Of a DNA stretch of 64,000 nt, positions 18,101-26,300 are shown one piece after another. Numbering within the stretch: position 1 is the first letter of the stretch; every line of letters starts with the position of its first letter. The notes beneath the pieces are model-generated. The model worked only from the letters and a program-made list of their open reading frames with translations, was not told the DNA's origin and did no database searches. The translations under genes and the position numbers were made by a program. This DNA is from Euglena gracilis (lineage: Eukaryota > Euglenida > Euglenophyceae > Euglenales): assembly GCA_039621445.1 (NCBI GenBank), contig CP154954.1, positions 33,519,455-33,583,454 of the forward strand, written 5' to 3'.

Positions 18101-20605
18101 GCAACTGCAAAAGCCAGTTTGCTCATTGCACCTTTTCAGCTTGAGGCAAGTCCCTGACGTGCCTCGTCCGATCCCCCACAGTGAAAAGTGGTTTGAATCT
18201 AGAACAGATGATCCTTAATTTTTACAAAATTTCTTTTACAAAATTTTTCTGTCCGATGATCGTTTGAGAATTAAAAAAGAAGAACTGCCCATGGAACTCA
18301 ACCGCTCCTCCCAACTGCAGGGGGCAGTGAACAATGTGTGGGCCTCATTCAGGAATGAGACAGAGGCAGTGCTTGTTGATGGTGCCTGTAAACCAAGCTC
18401 ATATTTACAGTTTTCCACAAACTTATTTTGAGACATGTTTACAGAAAGTCGTAAACTTCCTCCATCGTTCAACCCTTTCTCAGGCCACCCAAACGTTGAG
18501 GGGAACCCGTGAAATATCAGCGGGGTGATTATTCAAGAACAATATTGGGACACCTTGGGATTCTTGGGATTCACATGGCGGGAATCATTTCGGTACAAAA
18601 TTAGAAAAAAACCACATGCATTCGGGGGGGATTTCCAGGTAGGCAGAAGTGTGGGCTGAATTAGATTTTGGGAACATGCTGATTCCAAAATTATGCAATT
18701 TGTTGGCAAAAAAAATTCAAAAATAGCAAAATTTTGACAAAAAGTTTGTCCTTCAGGGAAATCGGGTGCAAAATGTGGAATTCCCAAGTGGAAAAGATTT
18801 CCCAGCAAAATCGAAATTTTTCGGGGGGAAAACACACCCGAAAAAATAAAAAAGACAGAAAGTTTCTTAAAATCCAAAAATCGCCGGAAGAAAACAAAAA
18901 AAAACACGTTTGCATCCTCACCCGCTGCACCTAACAAATTTCAAAGTGACATGAGTGGCGGTCGGAACAGGGGGGTGCACATTAGACAGAGGTTCGATAG
19001 AAGCAAAACTCCACTTGTGGTGACCAAAGCTGTGGCCCAAACAGGGGTGTTCGTTGGAATGGGTGTTTGTTGGGCACGTTTGTTGGGCATATTTGTTGGA
19101 ATGGGTGGGCATGAACTTTGGCCTAATTTAGGCCATAATTTTGGCCAAACGGCAAAATTCTGACACGCAGTCTCTGGACCAAATAAACCAAACTTTAATC
19201 CCAATCCTTGAGTAGGATTGGAATCAACGCAACACAACGATTTCCAGAAACCCCTCTCCCCGCCCGTTAAACTACTGCCCCCCCCCCCCCATGGAACCAT
19301 TGGTTCAAGGCTGCTGAAGCCGAGTTTGTTTTCACATTTTGTGAATTGTGCTCTGGATACAACGAACTCACCACTTACTCGCACAAAAGAATCAATCCTG
19401 TGTCTTCTCTTGAATGTGACTGTTGTGAATTCTTCGACTGACAGAAATACTTTATCCAACGCTTTTTTCGACCCTTCACTTCTTTGCGGCAAAGAATGGC
19501 GTCGCTGGCGGCCACACCAGTGATGTCGCTGGGAAGGCCGAGGTCGGAGTGAGCATCAATGTGCAACACCGTCGAGGGCGAGGGATGCAAGAATGACTGA
19601 ACCGTAGTCGCCGTTGCCACAGCAAGTCATTCCAAAGCCTGGCTGTATGACATTTCAAATGCACAACGTCCAATGTCCAAAATGAATATCTTATGCATAT
19701 GGGTGGGTATACGCACGTGCAAGCAAGTGCGAGTGTGAGTTGAACAGTGTTTGTGTATACATATATCACCGTTTCAAGGACATAACTCCTGCCAAGGATT
19801 CAATTCACCATGTACTCTGAACTCACTGCCCCATATGTTAAGACAGCTGTTGAAAACCATACATGGGTTTTGAGAACCCTCTCCAGGGATGCATGGGAAG
19901 CCCTGGGGGGGGGGGGGTCTGGACCCCCCAAAACGGAGGGGGTCCGGACCCCTTCCTACCACGAAACAGTAAGTGACCGGGGAAACTTTCGGTCAACAGG
20001 CTGGACACCAAGCACAAACCCTGAGTCTTCTTAAAAAAATTTATTTCAAATCTTTATCATTATCATTATCCGGGGCGCAGCACTGAAAGAAAAAATTAAC
20101 TATTTTTAGAAGCTGTCAAGGAAAAGGATGGAGGGCTCAGGACATCCCCTCCCAACATCAAGAGGGGTCTGGACCCTCCCCCCACCACCTTACCGGGGGG
20201 GGGGGGGGGGGGGGGGGCTGGTCAGGACCCCGCACAACATGGCTTCCCAAATATCCCCTTACCAACCTTGCAGCCCAACAGAAAGAAAGAACACCCATCA
20301 TCCACCCCTCGGCCGTGGGCCGGGTGGCGTGCCGCACCCAGTAGCGCACGGCGTGGTGGTGCTCCTCCACCACCGCCACCGCCAGCGGGGCCAGGGGGGC
20401 GGCGGGGCCCGTCACGAGCCGCTGCAGCCCGGGCAGGGCGGAACGAGGAGGCCGCGGCCCCCCACCCACCACTCACGGGGTTTCCGGGATTCCCGTCCGG
20501 CCCTGAGCGCCGGGGCCCGGCCCACAGTGTGCCACAGCGCCGCCGCCGTGAGGGCGAGCGCCGCGAGGAGCAGGACCGGGGCGCGGCGGCCCATGCCGCG
20601 GCCAT
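8968..20605 (-). CDS. UPF0489 (C5orf22-type) family protein, multi-exon gene
   Basis: Gene-level entry. Exons in order are 20605-20477, 20421-20338, 19596-19518, 15182-15080, 13962-13880, 12908-12798, 12546-12439, then 11619-11529 or 10794-10689, and 9210-8968. Candidate extra exons lie at 14690-14585, 14330-14230 and 11089-11015. Family hallmarks visible in order are AVVEEHHHAVRYW, VLHIDAHSDLGLP, NDDFIVAAALTGWVRRLVWV, ERYILDIDEDFF and the C-terminal VLVTVARSVKDGYTPRDLW. These match the UPF0489 layout of an EHH motif, an (H/D)-D-(S/A)-H-x-D-L motif, an xLDIDxDFF motif and a VTIARS...Y-P/T end. The His/Asp clusters suggest a metal-dependent hydrolase, but the biochemical role of the family is not established. 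Phases agree at most junctions. The N-terminus is ambiguous (see first exon). Confidence 0.82.
9594..10442. mobile_element. Fold-back-like element with internal tandem repeats
   Basis: Perfect 24-bp terminal inverted repeats at 9594-9617 (ATGGCACAAAGTGGGGCCCC...) and 10419-10442, each followed inward by CCCATACCC-type repeats. The interior is two tandem arrays: about 165-bp units starting near 9671, 9835 and 10000 (CCTCCCGGACCCGG core), and about 113-bp units from 10047 to 10325 (CGCGCGACGTATGCAACTG, then G-run/C-run pairs). No transposase is visible. The design resembles fold-back elements. Confidence 0.62.
10689..10794 (-). CDS. UPF0489 alternative exon B
   Basis: Acceptor CCTCCAG at 10795 and donor GTGACAC at 10688. 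The single base before the first codon gives the same entry phase as exon A at 11529-11619, and both end in phase 0. It reads ADRDQARVALHSSDRL, then AVAQQLQALEWLLQN. It aligns with exon A as DRLxAxxxxxxxxLxQN. It may be a mutually exclusive exon or an ancient duplicate. Confidence 0.6.
11015..11089 (-). CDS. Candidate cassette exon, 25 codons
   Basis: Acceptor GAGCAG and donor GTGGTG bound exactly 75 bases in phase 0, reading WHVLGQRRLLRAYGFCRDR and GSGFL. It lies between the two look-alike UPF0489 exons. Phase allows it after exon A and before the last exon but not before exon B. Function is unknown. Confidence 0.38.
11356..11420. repeat. (TG)n microsatellite
   Basis: About 65 bases of TG repeat with one TATG interruption. 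Confidence 0.97.
11529..11619 (-). CDS. UPF0489 alternative exon A
   Basis: Acceptor CCCCCAG at 11620 and donor GTGACTC at 11528. It encodes PGVLEQRPGPAHPDRL, then HAQLAAFVQYLRQN. In C5orf22-type proteins a helix of this kind (x-x-L-x-x-x-V-x-Y-L-L-x-N) immediately precedes the VTIARS motif, which fits splicing to the last exon. The entry phase fits the donor CTG|GTCAGC of exon 12546-12439. Confidence 0.65.
11635..12040. repeat. Dispersed repeat, copy A (partner at 37360-37745)
   Basis: Shares ordered blocks with 37360-37745: GGGCTGGCTGGAAAAAGGC, a C-run followed by CATAGGG, AAAAACTGCCAA, AATCTGT-ac-GTCCAGC-like text, CTGGCTGGCTGGAC with a C-run, and a GGCAA-ACACCCTG end. About 400 bp, moderately diverged. 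It lies in a UPF0489 intron and in prohibitin intron 2. Confidence 0.7.
12141..12196. repeat. (CA)n microsatellite
   Basis: Fifty-odd bases of uninterrupted CA repeat in an intron. Confidence 0.97.
12439..12546 (-). CDS. UPF0489 exon
   Basis: Acceptor ATGCCCAG and donor GTCAGC. It reads AVHTVLVSDDAVRYDWAALP, then LLLQRALAASRLAGC. Exon length 108 has entry phase 2 and exit phase 2, fitting its neighbours on both sides. In C5orf22 a V-H-x-A-x-L-x-x-D-Y-x-x-L-P segment occupies the same place. Confidence 0.65.
12798..12908 (-). CDS. UPF0489 exon
   Basis: Acceptor GGCAG and donor GCAGC|GTGCTG bound 111 bases, with entry phase 2 and exit phase 2. The frame reads GRLPVAEINRLLEAALCPST, then EAEEQAMDEVLSAPGA. 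This acidic helical segment follows the LDIDEDFF exon, as expected for the family. Confidence 0.65.
13880..13962 (-). CDS. UPF0489 exon with LDIDEDFF motif
   Basis: Acceptor CCGAGCAG sets the start at 13962. The frame reads GVCPGAFRLPLGEGERYILD and continues IDEDFFGVEAPYL. The Y-(I/V)-L-D-I-D-x-D-F-F motif is the most specific mark of UPF0489 and probably binds metal. The donor is either G|GTGGAGG or CC|GTACCTG, so the left edge is approximate. Confidence 0.82.
14230..14330 (-). CDS. Candidate UPF0489 exon
   Basis: One minus frame reads GDDACTPNVPWTLNVTTLPL. A W-x-L-x-V-x-x-L stretch shortly before the LDIDxDFF exon fits the family, but neither splice site is clear and a second frame is open. 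Confidence 0.35.
14585..14690 (-). CDS. Candidate UPF0489 exon
   Basis: Two minus frames are protein-like: CTVAPPNGSLSDCLAMNSVG and PVRVHRGTAQRLALRLPCDE. It is GC-rich like the confirmed exons and lies in the right order between 15182-15080 and 13962. The frame is undecided. Confidence 0.35.
15080..15182 (-). CDS. UPF0489 exon (NDDFI...VWVWP)
   Basis: Acceptor GCGGAG at 15183. Two bases complete the single base left by exon 19596-19518. The frame reads SLARSNDDFIVAAALTGWVR, then RLVWVWPAWLP. In the family an x-x-(D/N)-F-I-x-P-A-(V/L)-x-x-G segment precedes an aromatic/hydrophobic strand. The donor is one of two GTGG sites near 15082-15079. Confidence 0.75.
15700..19515. other. Intron of UPF0489 gene, no exon supported
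   Basis: AT-rich with G-runs (15811-15821, 16490-16520). Frames at 16507-17022 (+) and 17370-17639 (-) are open but lack coherent splice sites or recognisable motifs. Direct splicing of 19518 to 15182 is phase-consistent, so no exon is required here. Confidence 0.5.
19518..19596 (-). CDS. UPF0489 exon with HIDAHSDLG motif
   Basis: Acceptor GGTTCAG and donor G|GTGTGG bound 79 bases. The frame reads SFLHPSPSTVLHIDAHSDLG, then LPSDIT. The (I/F)-D-(A/S)-H-x-D-L motif is the first strong UPF0489 hallmark and supplies probable metal ligands. Exit phase 1 matches the next exon. Confidence 0.8.
20190..20217. repeat. Long poly-G tract
   Basis: A run of roughly 22 G, one of the longest in the window, about 120 bases 3' of a UPF0489 exon on the opposite strand. 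Confidence 0.95.
20338..20421 (-). CDS. UPF0489 exon with EEHHHAV motif
   Basis: Acceptor GGGCTGCAG gives start 20421. The frame reads RLVTGPAAPLAPLAVAVVEE, then HHHAVRYW. The family has a V-V-E-x-H-x-x-V/A-L motif here. A donor GTGCGG at 20337 gives the phase 0 needed by the next exon. A later donor near 20307 would add VRHATRPTAEG but in the wrong phase. Confidence 0.7.
20477..20605 (-). CDS. UPF0489 first exon (two possible starts)
   Basis: ATG at 20605 gives a 43-codon Ala/Arg/Ser-rich start that reaches the consensus donor GTGAGT at 20476 in the correct phase 0. A second ATG at 20594, in another frame, gives MGRRAPVLLLAALALTAAAL, a convincing signal anchor, but would need the weaker donor GTGGGG eleven bases on. 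The intron to the next exon is only about 55 bp (44 bp for the alternative), the shortest seen here. Confidence 0.55.
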
Positions 20606-20699
20606 GCAGCGCGGTGGGGATACTGGGCGGCCGCTGCGGGGGCCAGCCAGCCAAGCGAGGGTGGTGTACCGAGTGGGCATCACCCCTCCCCCCAAACAT

Positions 20700-20850
20700 A
20701 AAGCCACCCAGGTCCCCCCCCAATATGGAGCCAGGCAATGGTGCCATTCAGGAAAAAGCAGACATCTTTGGGTAGATGAACTTTTTTTACCAGACAGCTC
20801 CATTTCCAGATAAAAATTGCACATTTTTGGGGGGAAGTGTTGGAAACCCC
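20700..20850. repeat. Dispersed repeat (partner at 36465-36580)
   Basis: Both copies share the order ATG(G)TRCCATTCAGG, AAAAA, a TTTGGGT segment with ATGAA/ATAAA, CAGCTCCAT/CAGAACTCCAT and TGCACATTT followed by GG. Same orientation. Confidence 0.6.
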
Positions 20851-21335
20851 TCCCTGAATAGAAGCCCCCCCCCCCCCCCGAATAGGAGGCCCTCCCCATG
20901 GATTGTCTGTCAATTGGGACGGCAAGTGCTTTCTTCAGCCATTGGTTAAATGAGGGTTGGGTGAGTTTACGTTTAATGATCCAATGCATCCACAAGAGTA
21001 AACCCCCTGAATAGAAGCCCCCGGGGACTACTATTCAGAACGTTGGTTGAAATGTAGACCCACAAAGAAATTTCTTCGATAATGCTCGGACCCCCTGGTT
21101 TTCGACCGCTTTTCCGAATAGTGACCCCCCCCCCCCGAATAAAAATTGGAATTTGACTGAAGTTGAAGGACGCCAGCTATAGCCCACCTAGCAAAGTTTG
21201 ATCCCCCCAAATATGAAGCCCCCCCCCCCCCAATTTCAGCCCCCTCTGAGGGTCTTGAAATCCCACTCATATATAAAGCCGGGAGGGCTTTATATTTGGG
21301 TGGTTAACTGTGTCACTGTGTGGTTTGGGCTCCCG

Positions 21336-21630
21336 GATCTGGCCTGGGGGGGGGTGTAGTGGGCCAACCTTAGGTCGGCCCACGGTCACCAAAGGTCGTT
21401 ATGGGTATTTCCTACTCAGTTTTTTTTTGCATTGTAGCGCCGCAGGCAACTGTTCGGCGGCCCTAAAATAAGAAAATACCTTGTGTGTGCAACTCCTTTT
21501 GTTTGTATGTCGCGCTAATTTGCCCGGGTGAACGCTTTTTGACATCGACCAAGGGCGACCTTTGGCGACCTTTGGCGACCGTGGGCCGACCTAAGGTCGG
21601 CCCACTACCCCCCCCCCCCCAGGCCAGATC
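21336..21630. mobile_element. MITE-like element with about 60-bp inverted repeats
   Basis: The left arm (21336-21397, GATCTGGCCTGGGG ... TAGTGGGCC ... GGTCGGCCCACGGTC) is the near-exact reverse complement of the right arm (21568-21630). The interior has no coding frame. There are 295 bp in all. No clear target duplication was identified. Confidence 0.7.
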
Positions 21631-21881
21631 TACCCCCCCCCCCCCTGTGGTTTGTGCTGACCTCCGGGGGGTCTGGGGTCAGCAGACCCCACCCTGTTGT
21701 TTGGGGGGGGGGGCATATTTTGAAAGGGGAGGACAACAGGTAGAGATCACTTGGCAAGGACCAATTAATTGCCATAGGCAGGTGGCCAAAGCAAAGAAGC
21801 CATCCAAAATCCAAAACAAACAAGAAAAGCCGGATTAACGTCATCTTTTCTGGGTCCTAATCCAACAAAAGACTCCAATTT

Positions 21882-22553
21882 TTGTGGGAAACTGTAAGGC
21901 ACCCTGCAGCAATCTACAAAAGCTACATCCCGACCTTGATACTTGGCACATATGGAAATCGCAATATCCAAGAGCTTTGTAACCCTGAGCAGTTGACTCT
22001 CGGGGGCTTGGCAGATGTGATGCTGCAAATTAAATTGCTGTGGGCATCCATGGTAAAGAAAGCGGACCTGAAATTAAAAAAAAAATAATCCTGGGACATT
22101 GAACTATACACAGGAATTACTTGTGAAATCGGCGTTCGTCGGCAAGCACAGGTTGAAATCAGGGGGAAATTGATTTCCACCATCCTTGGACCATCGCTCA
22201 TCCATCAAAAACAAATTTCGACTTCCCATTTTCGACCCCCATGTTGGACAGAGCTTTGAAGAGAACCCCAAAGATATCGAACGGACCACGAGCGGCTCAG
22301 TCTTGCCTCCAGCATTTCAGCTGCGACTCAGTCTCAGCATCGGCGAGGTTAGCGGCGCACAGTCGTGAAGGAGTAGCGAGTCACCTGTGGCACTCCATAT
22401 GAAAGTGACTGCATTGTATGCTATCATTAAGGAAGCATGGGATGCCTCCGCTTTCCAGGCCAAATCATCAAAGCTTTCAAATGCCAGTGGGGAACGCACA
22501 CCTCGCGTTTCTATTGCGGTCAACATCACATGCGCTGTGTGGCATCGCTCATG
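21882..22553 (+). pseudogene. Possible decayed coding sequence, unrecognised
   Basis: Frames at 21882-22088 (...YGNRNIQELCNPEQLTLGG, then LADVMLQIKLLWASMVKKAD) and 22186-22553 (KNKFRLPIFDPHVGQSFEEN; after one TGA, HMKVTALYAIIKEAWDASAF) have protein-like composition but are separated by a frame change and a stop. No family is recognised. It lies between the UPF0489 start and the prohibitin stop, outside every assigned exon. Confidence 0.28.
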
Positions 22554-22559
22554 AAAACC

Positions 22560-23230
22560 CTCGGGTGCATGGCGACATGCTTGGAACAACCAGAGGCGAC
22601 GACGATTTGGAAGCATGCGAAAAGGAGGGGCCAAAGGCTCCTGGTCTGCGGTAGGTACAGTCCTGCCCAGCCAGACACTGCCCGGAGCGGCCAAGAAACA
22701 ACCGTCGCCGCCCTGCGCGAGTCATCCGAGAGGGAAAGGTGGGGGCATCTGCTCCTTTGCATCGGCTGAGGGTCACCGGTAAGGCACGGCAGTGTTCCAG
22801 GAATGTGCCGTTGACGCAGGTGTGAGTCAACGACACGGTGTGGCAACCTCAGAGCGCTGCAATTGAAAATGGCAGACAATGTCCCGGAAACGTGCCATTT
22901 ACACGAGATGTGGGTCAACAACACAACGGTGTGCAGATGGTTGTCCGCAATATTGAGCGGGGCCATTCCCCACCAAAATGAGCGAACCATCCCCAACATG
23001 CAAGATGTTCTGCGGGAAAATGTGGAGTAGGGAAATGGCTTGGCTCTTTGCCAGCTTCTGCCATAATGGTGAGGAAACGTGAAATGCGCATCAAATAATG
23101 AGAGGGAAAGAGGTGTCTGACCCCCCCCTCTGGTATTGCTAGGTACAAAGCAGCCCTGAAGGCACTCGTGGTGCTGTCTGCCGCCAGAGAAAAAAAATGC
23201 AAAAATCACAGAAAGGAGGAGATGCTTTGT
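22560..23230. other. 3' flank of prohibitin gene, nothing assigned
   Basis: No supported exon. Open frames on both strands (for example 22526-23209 minus) lack splice coherence and recognisable motifs. Confidence 0.45.
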
Positions 23231-23233
23231 GAC

Positions 23234-23357
23234 CTACGACGACCGAGGCTTGAGGTCAAGCAACAGGGTATCCGCATCCAGCATCACGCGGTTCTTGCCA
23301 TTGCTCAGAAGGATAGCGATGTCTCGGGCTGCTTCGATTTGTCGCAGCTGCATGAAC
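23234..23357 (-). CDS. PHB2: PHB2 exon 7 (C-terminus)
   Basis: Acceptor ATTTTTCCAG. One base completes the glycine begun by exon 6. The frame reads [20 protein letters not shown], then [20 protein letters not shown] and TAG at 23236-23234. This is the conserved prohibitin end (L-R-x-I-x-A-A-x-x-I ... N-R-V-x-L-x-A-D-x-L-L-L-x-L). Confidence 0.93.
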
Positions 23358-26300
23358 CTGGAAAAATAAAAAATGAATAATGAAGCGATTTGATGCTCTT
23401 CTGTCAGGGCGGTCCTTGAGCAAAAAAAAATCTGTCCTAATACACTTCAGCTGAAAAATAAGGATTTTGGCTGGGAAATTTTTTGAAAAAAAAATTGCTT
23501 TGAAAAATGAACCCAAAATCTTAGGCGGCCTAACTTGCACTTAAGGTTTTGATTTTTAGCTTGCGCTTTGGCGCAAATTTTCAAACTTATTGAGACCCGG
23601 CGGTAGAACCCACCCTTTGGACCCTCTAGTTCCGCGGAGACCCTCTACGGTGGCGTGTGCATCATTTTCCGATGTTGGGACCTGGGGAACAGGCCCAATT
23701 TTGGTGTTTTTCAGCCTGTGCAGCATTTTAAAAAAGGTTCAAAACCCTGGGTTTGACCGCCGGGACACGTGAATTTCACCCAAAAAGTGCCAAAACCCCC
23801 ATTGCGAGTCCCTCGTTTTTGAAGCCTCTACTGTGCTCCCCTGATGGTGCTACACAGTCCGGGTGTAATTTGGCCCTTTTTGTTGCTTTTTTTTTGGGAT
23901 CTGCGATGCGTCCGTTAAGGGTTGCCTGCTGAGGCGTCCAGAGGGTGGACTCTGCATGCACGTGAAAAGTTGGGGAAAAAAATGGCATATCACAGAGTTG
24001 TGATCCCTGGGTGCTTGAAGTGCGAGGAACGGTACAGTGGGAACCGCCCAGGCGGGCGGTGTTGGGGGGATGGAGGGCAAGCCCATGGACCTGTCCCAAC
24101 GTCTGGTGAGCAACTTCAGGCCCCACACTGCCGGGCACAGAAGGCAAGGTAAAAAATTTGCGCTTAAGCGCAATTTAAAACAGAAGCCCCCTGAGCTTAT
24201 GGGAGTCCCTCTGATGTGTTATGGTGTGTTGGGGCCCCTCTCTGAACGGCCAGTGTGCGGACTTGGTGAGGAAATACCTTGCGCCGAAGCGCAAAGCATC
24301 ATGCAGAAAACGAGAAATGCAAACACACGGTTGACGTGTAATCTGAATGATCAAATAGTGCATTACGTAGGCATGTCCATTGCGCTTCGGCGCAATGTAT
24401 TTCCTCACCAAGTCCGCACACTGGCCGTTCAGAGAGGGCCCCCAACACACCGTAACACATCAGAGGGACTCCCATAAGCTCAGGGGGCTTCTGCTTTACC
24501 TTGCGCTTAAGCGCAGATTTTTAACTTGCGCTTAAGCGCAAATTAAAAATTTGCGCTTAAGCGCAGTGTCCTTTCAAAAAGCAGATGCATTTGAATGTGT
24601 TCGTGCTGTGTGAGAAGGTGGGCGATAGAGGAGAATGATGAGGGGGGTTTGAACGCTGCTGTGCCAGAAGCTCGGTTGGTGCTTTTCAACTATTCAGGCA
24701 CTGGGGAGGGAGTGGCTGTTCCAATAAGACAAATCGTGGGCGGTGGGCTGTGGAGCCTTAGTGACCTTGCACTCGGTGCACAAAGTAGGGTTTTTGGGAT
24801 GTTGACAGAAAGACACGTTTTGGCTGAACCATGTCCTCCATCTGCCCGGTGTGATGTGGCTGTCTGGTGGGTTGCAATTACCAAAAAAAAAAGTGTGTCA
24901 ACATGTCTTCCCTTCTCCGCCGTTGTTAATGGACCATTTCGATTTCTCAATCCATTCGCCCATCCCCAAAGTTGTGTGCTTCAAATCCTGGGTGAGGAAA
25001 AGGGGGTGACGAGCTTCTTTAAAGCACCTTTTCGGCGTGCAAAAAATGTTTCCTCGGCTGTGACTCCCAGGGTTCATCTGGTGCCTGTTATTTTCCAAAC
25101 AGGTATTCTCCGACTTTCAAAAGTCGGCGAAAAAGAAGGGCCCCTCAGGCATGCTTACAGTGCGGCTAAAAATTACAGAAGACAGAAATTTTGGCAAAAT
25201 ATCCAAATTTTGCCATAATTTTTTTTCTCGTAATTTTCTCTCTCCGTCGGTTTCCGACGCCCTCTTGGGAAGCCACAAGCACAATGCTGGGACGGCCATG
25301 CTTTGACTCCTCAGAGTCAGTGACACACTGTGTCTTCGTGGCCAGCAAAACAACTCTCACACACAAACTCGTCACAGCGAACGCATTTACGGGCTGTTTG
25401 TGTGCGACATTCACAAGGATGTGTGGACTCAGCACGAAGGGACGCTTTGAGGCGGGGCGGTTCTGCAAATAAAAAAAAAACTCCACTGTCACAGCACATT
25501 CAATGAAAAATCCATAGAGAAAAATGACCTCTTTCGTCGCCCATCCACCCACTAAACCTCGAGCGATTGCAGCCACTGGGGGACAGAAAAATACGTTGAA
25601 CACGCAACCAGGAGAAAAATGTCGCTCACCTGTGCTGGAGGTCAATCCTTCATGGGGACCAGACACCTCAGCCATTTCGGAATCTGTCAGAATGCGCTTG
25701 TGGCCACGTTTTTCACACTCGTAATATGAACCATTGTCCTTCCAAATTTCCCTCTGCTGATTAAAAGAAGGAATTTTTAGTTTTCCTTTTTCTCCTCGTT
25801 AGCCATGAATTCACATGCCGTCCCATGTGTTGTGTTGGTTGGATGAGGTTGCACCTTCCAAGGCAAAACCTCATGTTTGGACAGACGGTTACACAAAAAT
25901 TATCACAGATTGGGCATGCCAACATGGGATTCGAGGAGCTATTGATCGCCACGCCAAGAGTGAGTTCAAAGAGGTTGTCCTTCCTTGGAGTACAGTTAAT
26001 CGCTGGTTGAAGGGAAGAAAGAAATTTTTCTGGAAAAAAATCAGATTTTGCCAAAATTAATTTTTCAAAAATAAAAATTTTGCCAAAAATTTTTTTCTCG
26101 TAATTTTTTTTGCCGTAATTTTTGTCTTCCGTAATTTTTAGCCACACTGTAACTACGAGGTAAGTGGGAGGAATCTCTGGCACTGGAAGTTGGGCTCACA
26201 ACGTACAGGACAAGACACGTCTGGATATCAAGTAGTTGGTGGTTGCTTTCACACACCAGGGGGTTGGCTTCCTGTCCCAGGCAAGGTTTCCCTCCACCTG

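Larger units (their letters stand above)
25147..26149. mobile_element. Tc1/mariner-like inverted-repeat pair spanning three exons
   Basis: 25149-25240 begins CAGTGCGGCTAAAAATTAC and 26045-26147, read on the minus strand, begins CAGTGTGGCTAAAAATTAC. Both are followed by (A/G)GAAGACA(G/A)AAATT and both are flanked by TA. TA plus CAGTG ends are characteristic of Tc1/mariner. The roughly 1.0-kb interval contains exons 4-6 of the nested gene and no recognisable DDE transposase. Confidence 0.62.

Noticed and set aside
24595-25218. 207-codon plus-strand frame
   Set aside because: Antisense to exons 7-8 of the nested gene, whose splice phases agree on the minus strand. No motif on the plus strand.
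25815-26060. Plus-strand frame with [16 protein letters not shown] and [12 protein letters not shown], resembling a helix-turn-helix
   Set aside because: Antisense to nested-gene exon 4, which has a strong acceptor, a donor and matching phases. Kept as a weak alternative only because it lies between transposon-like ends.
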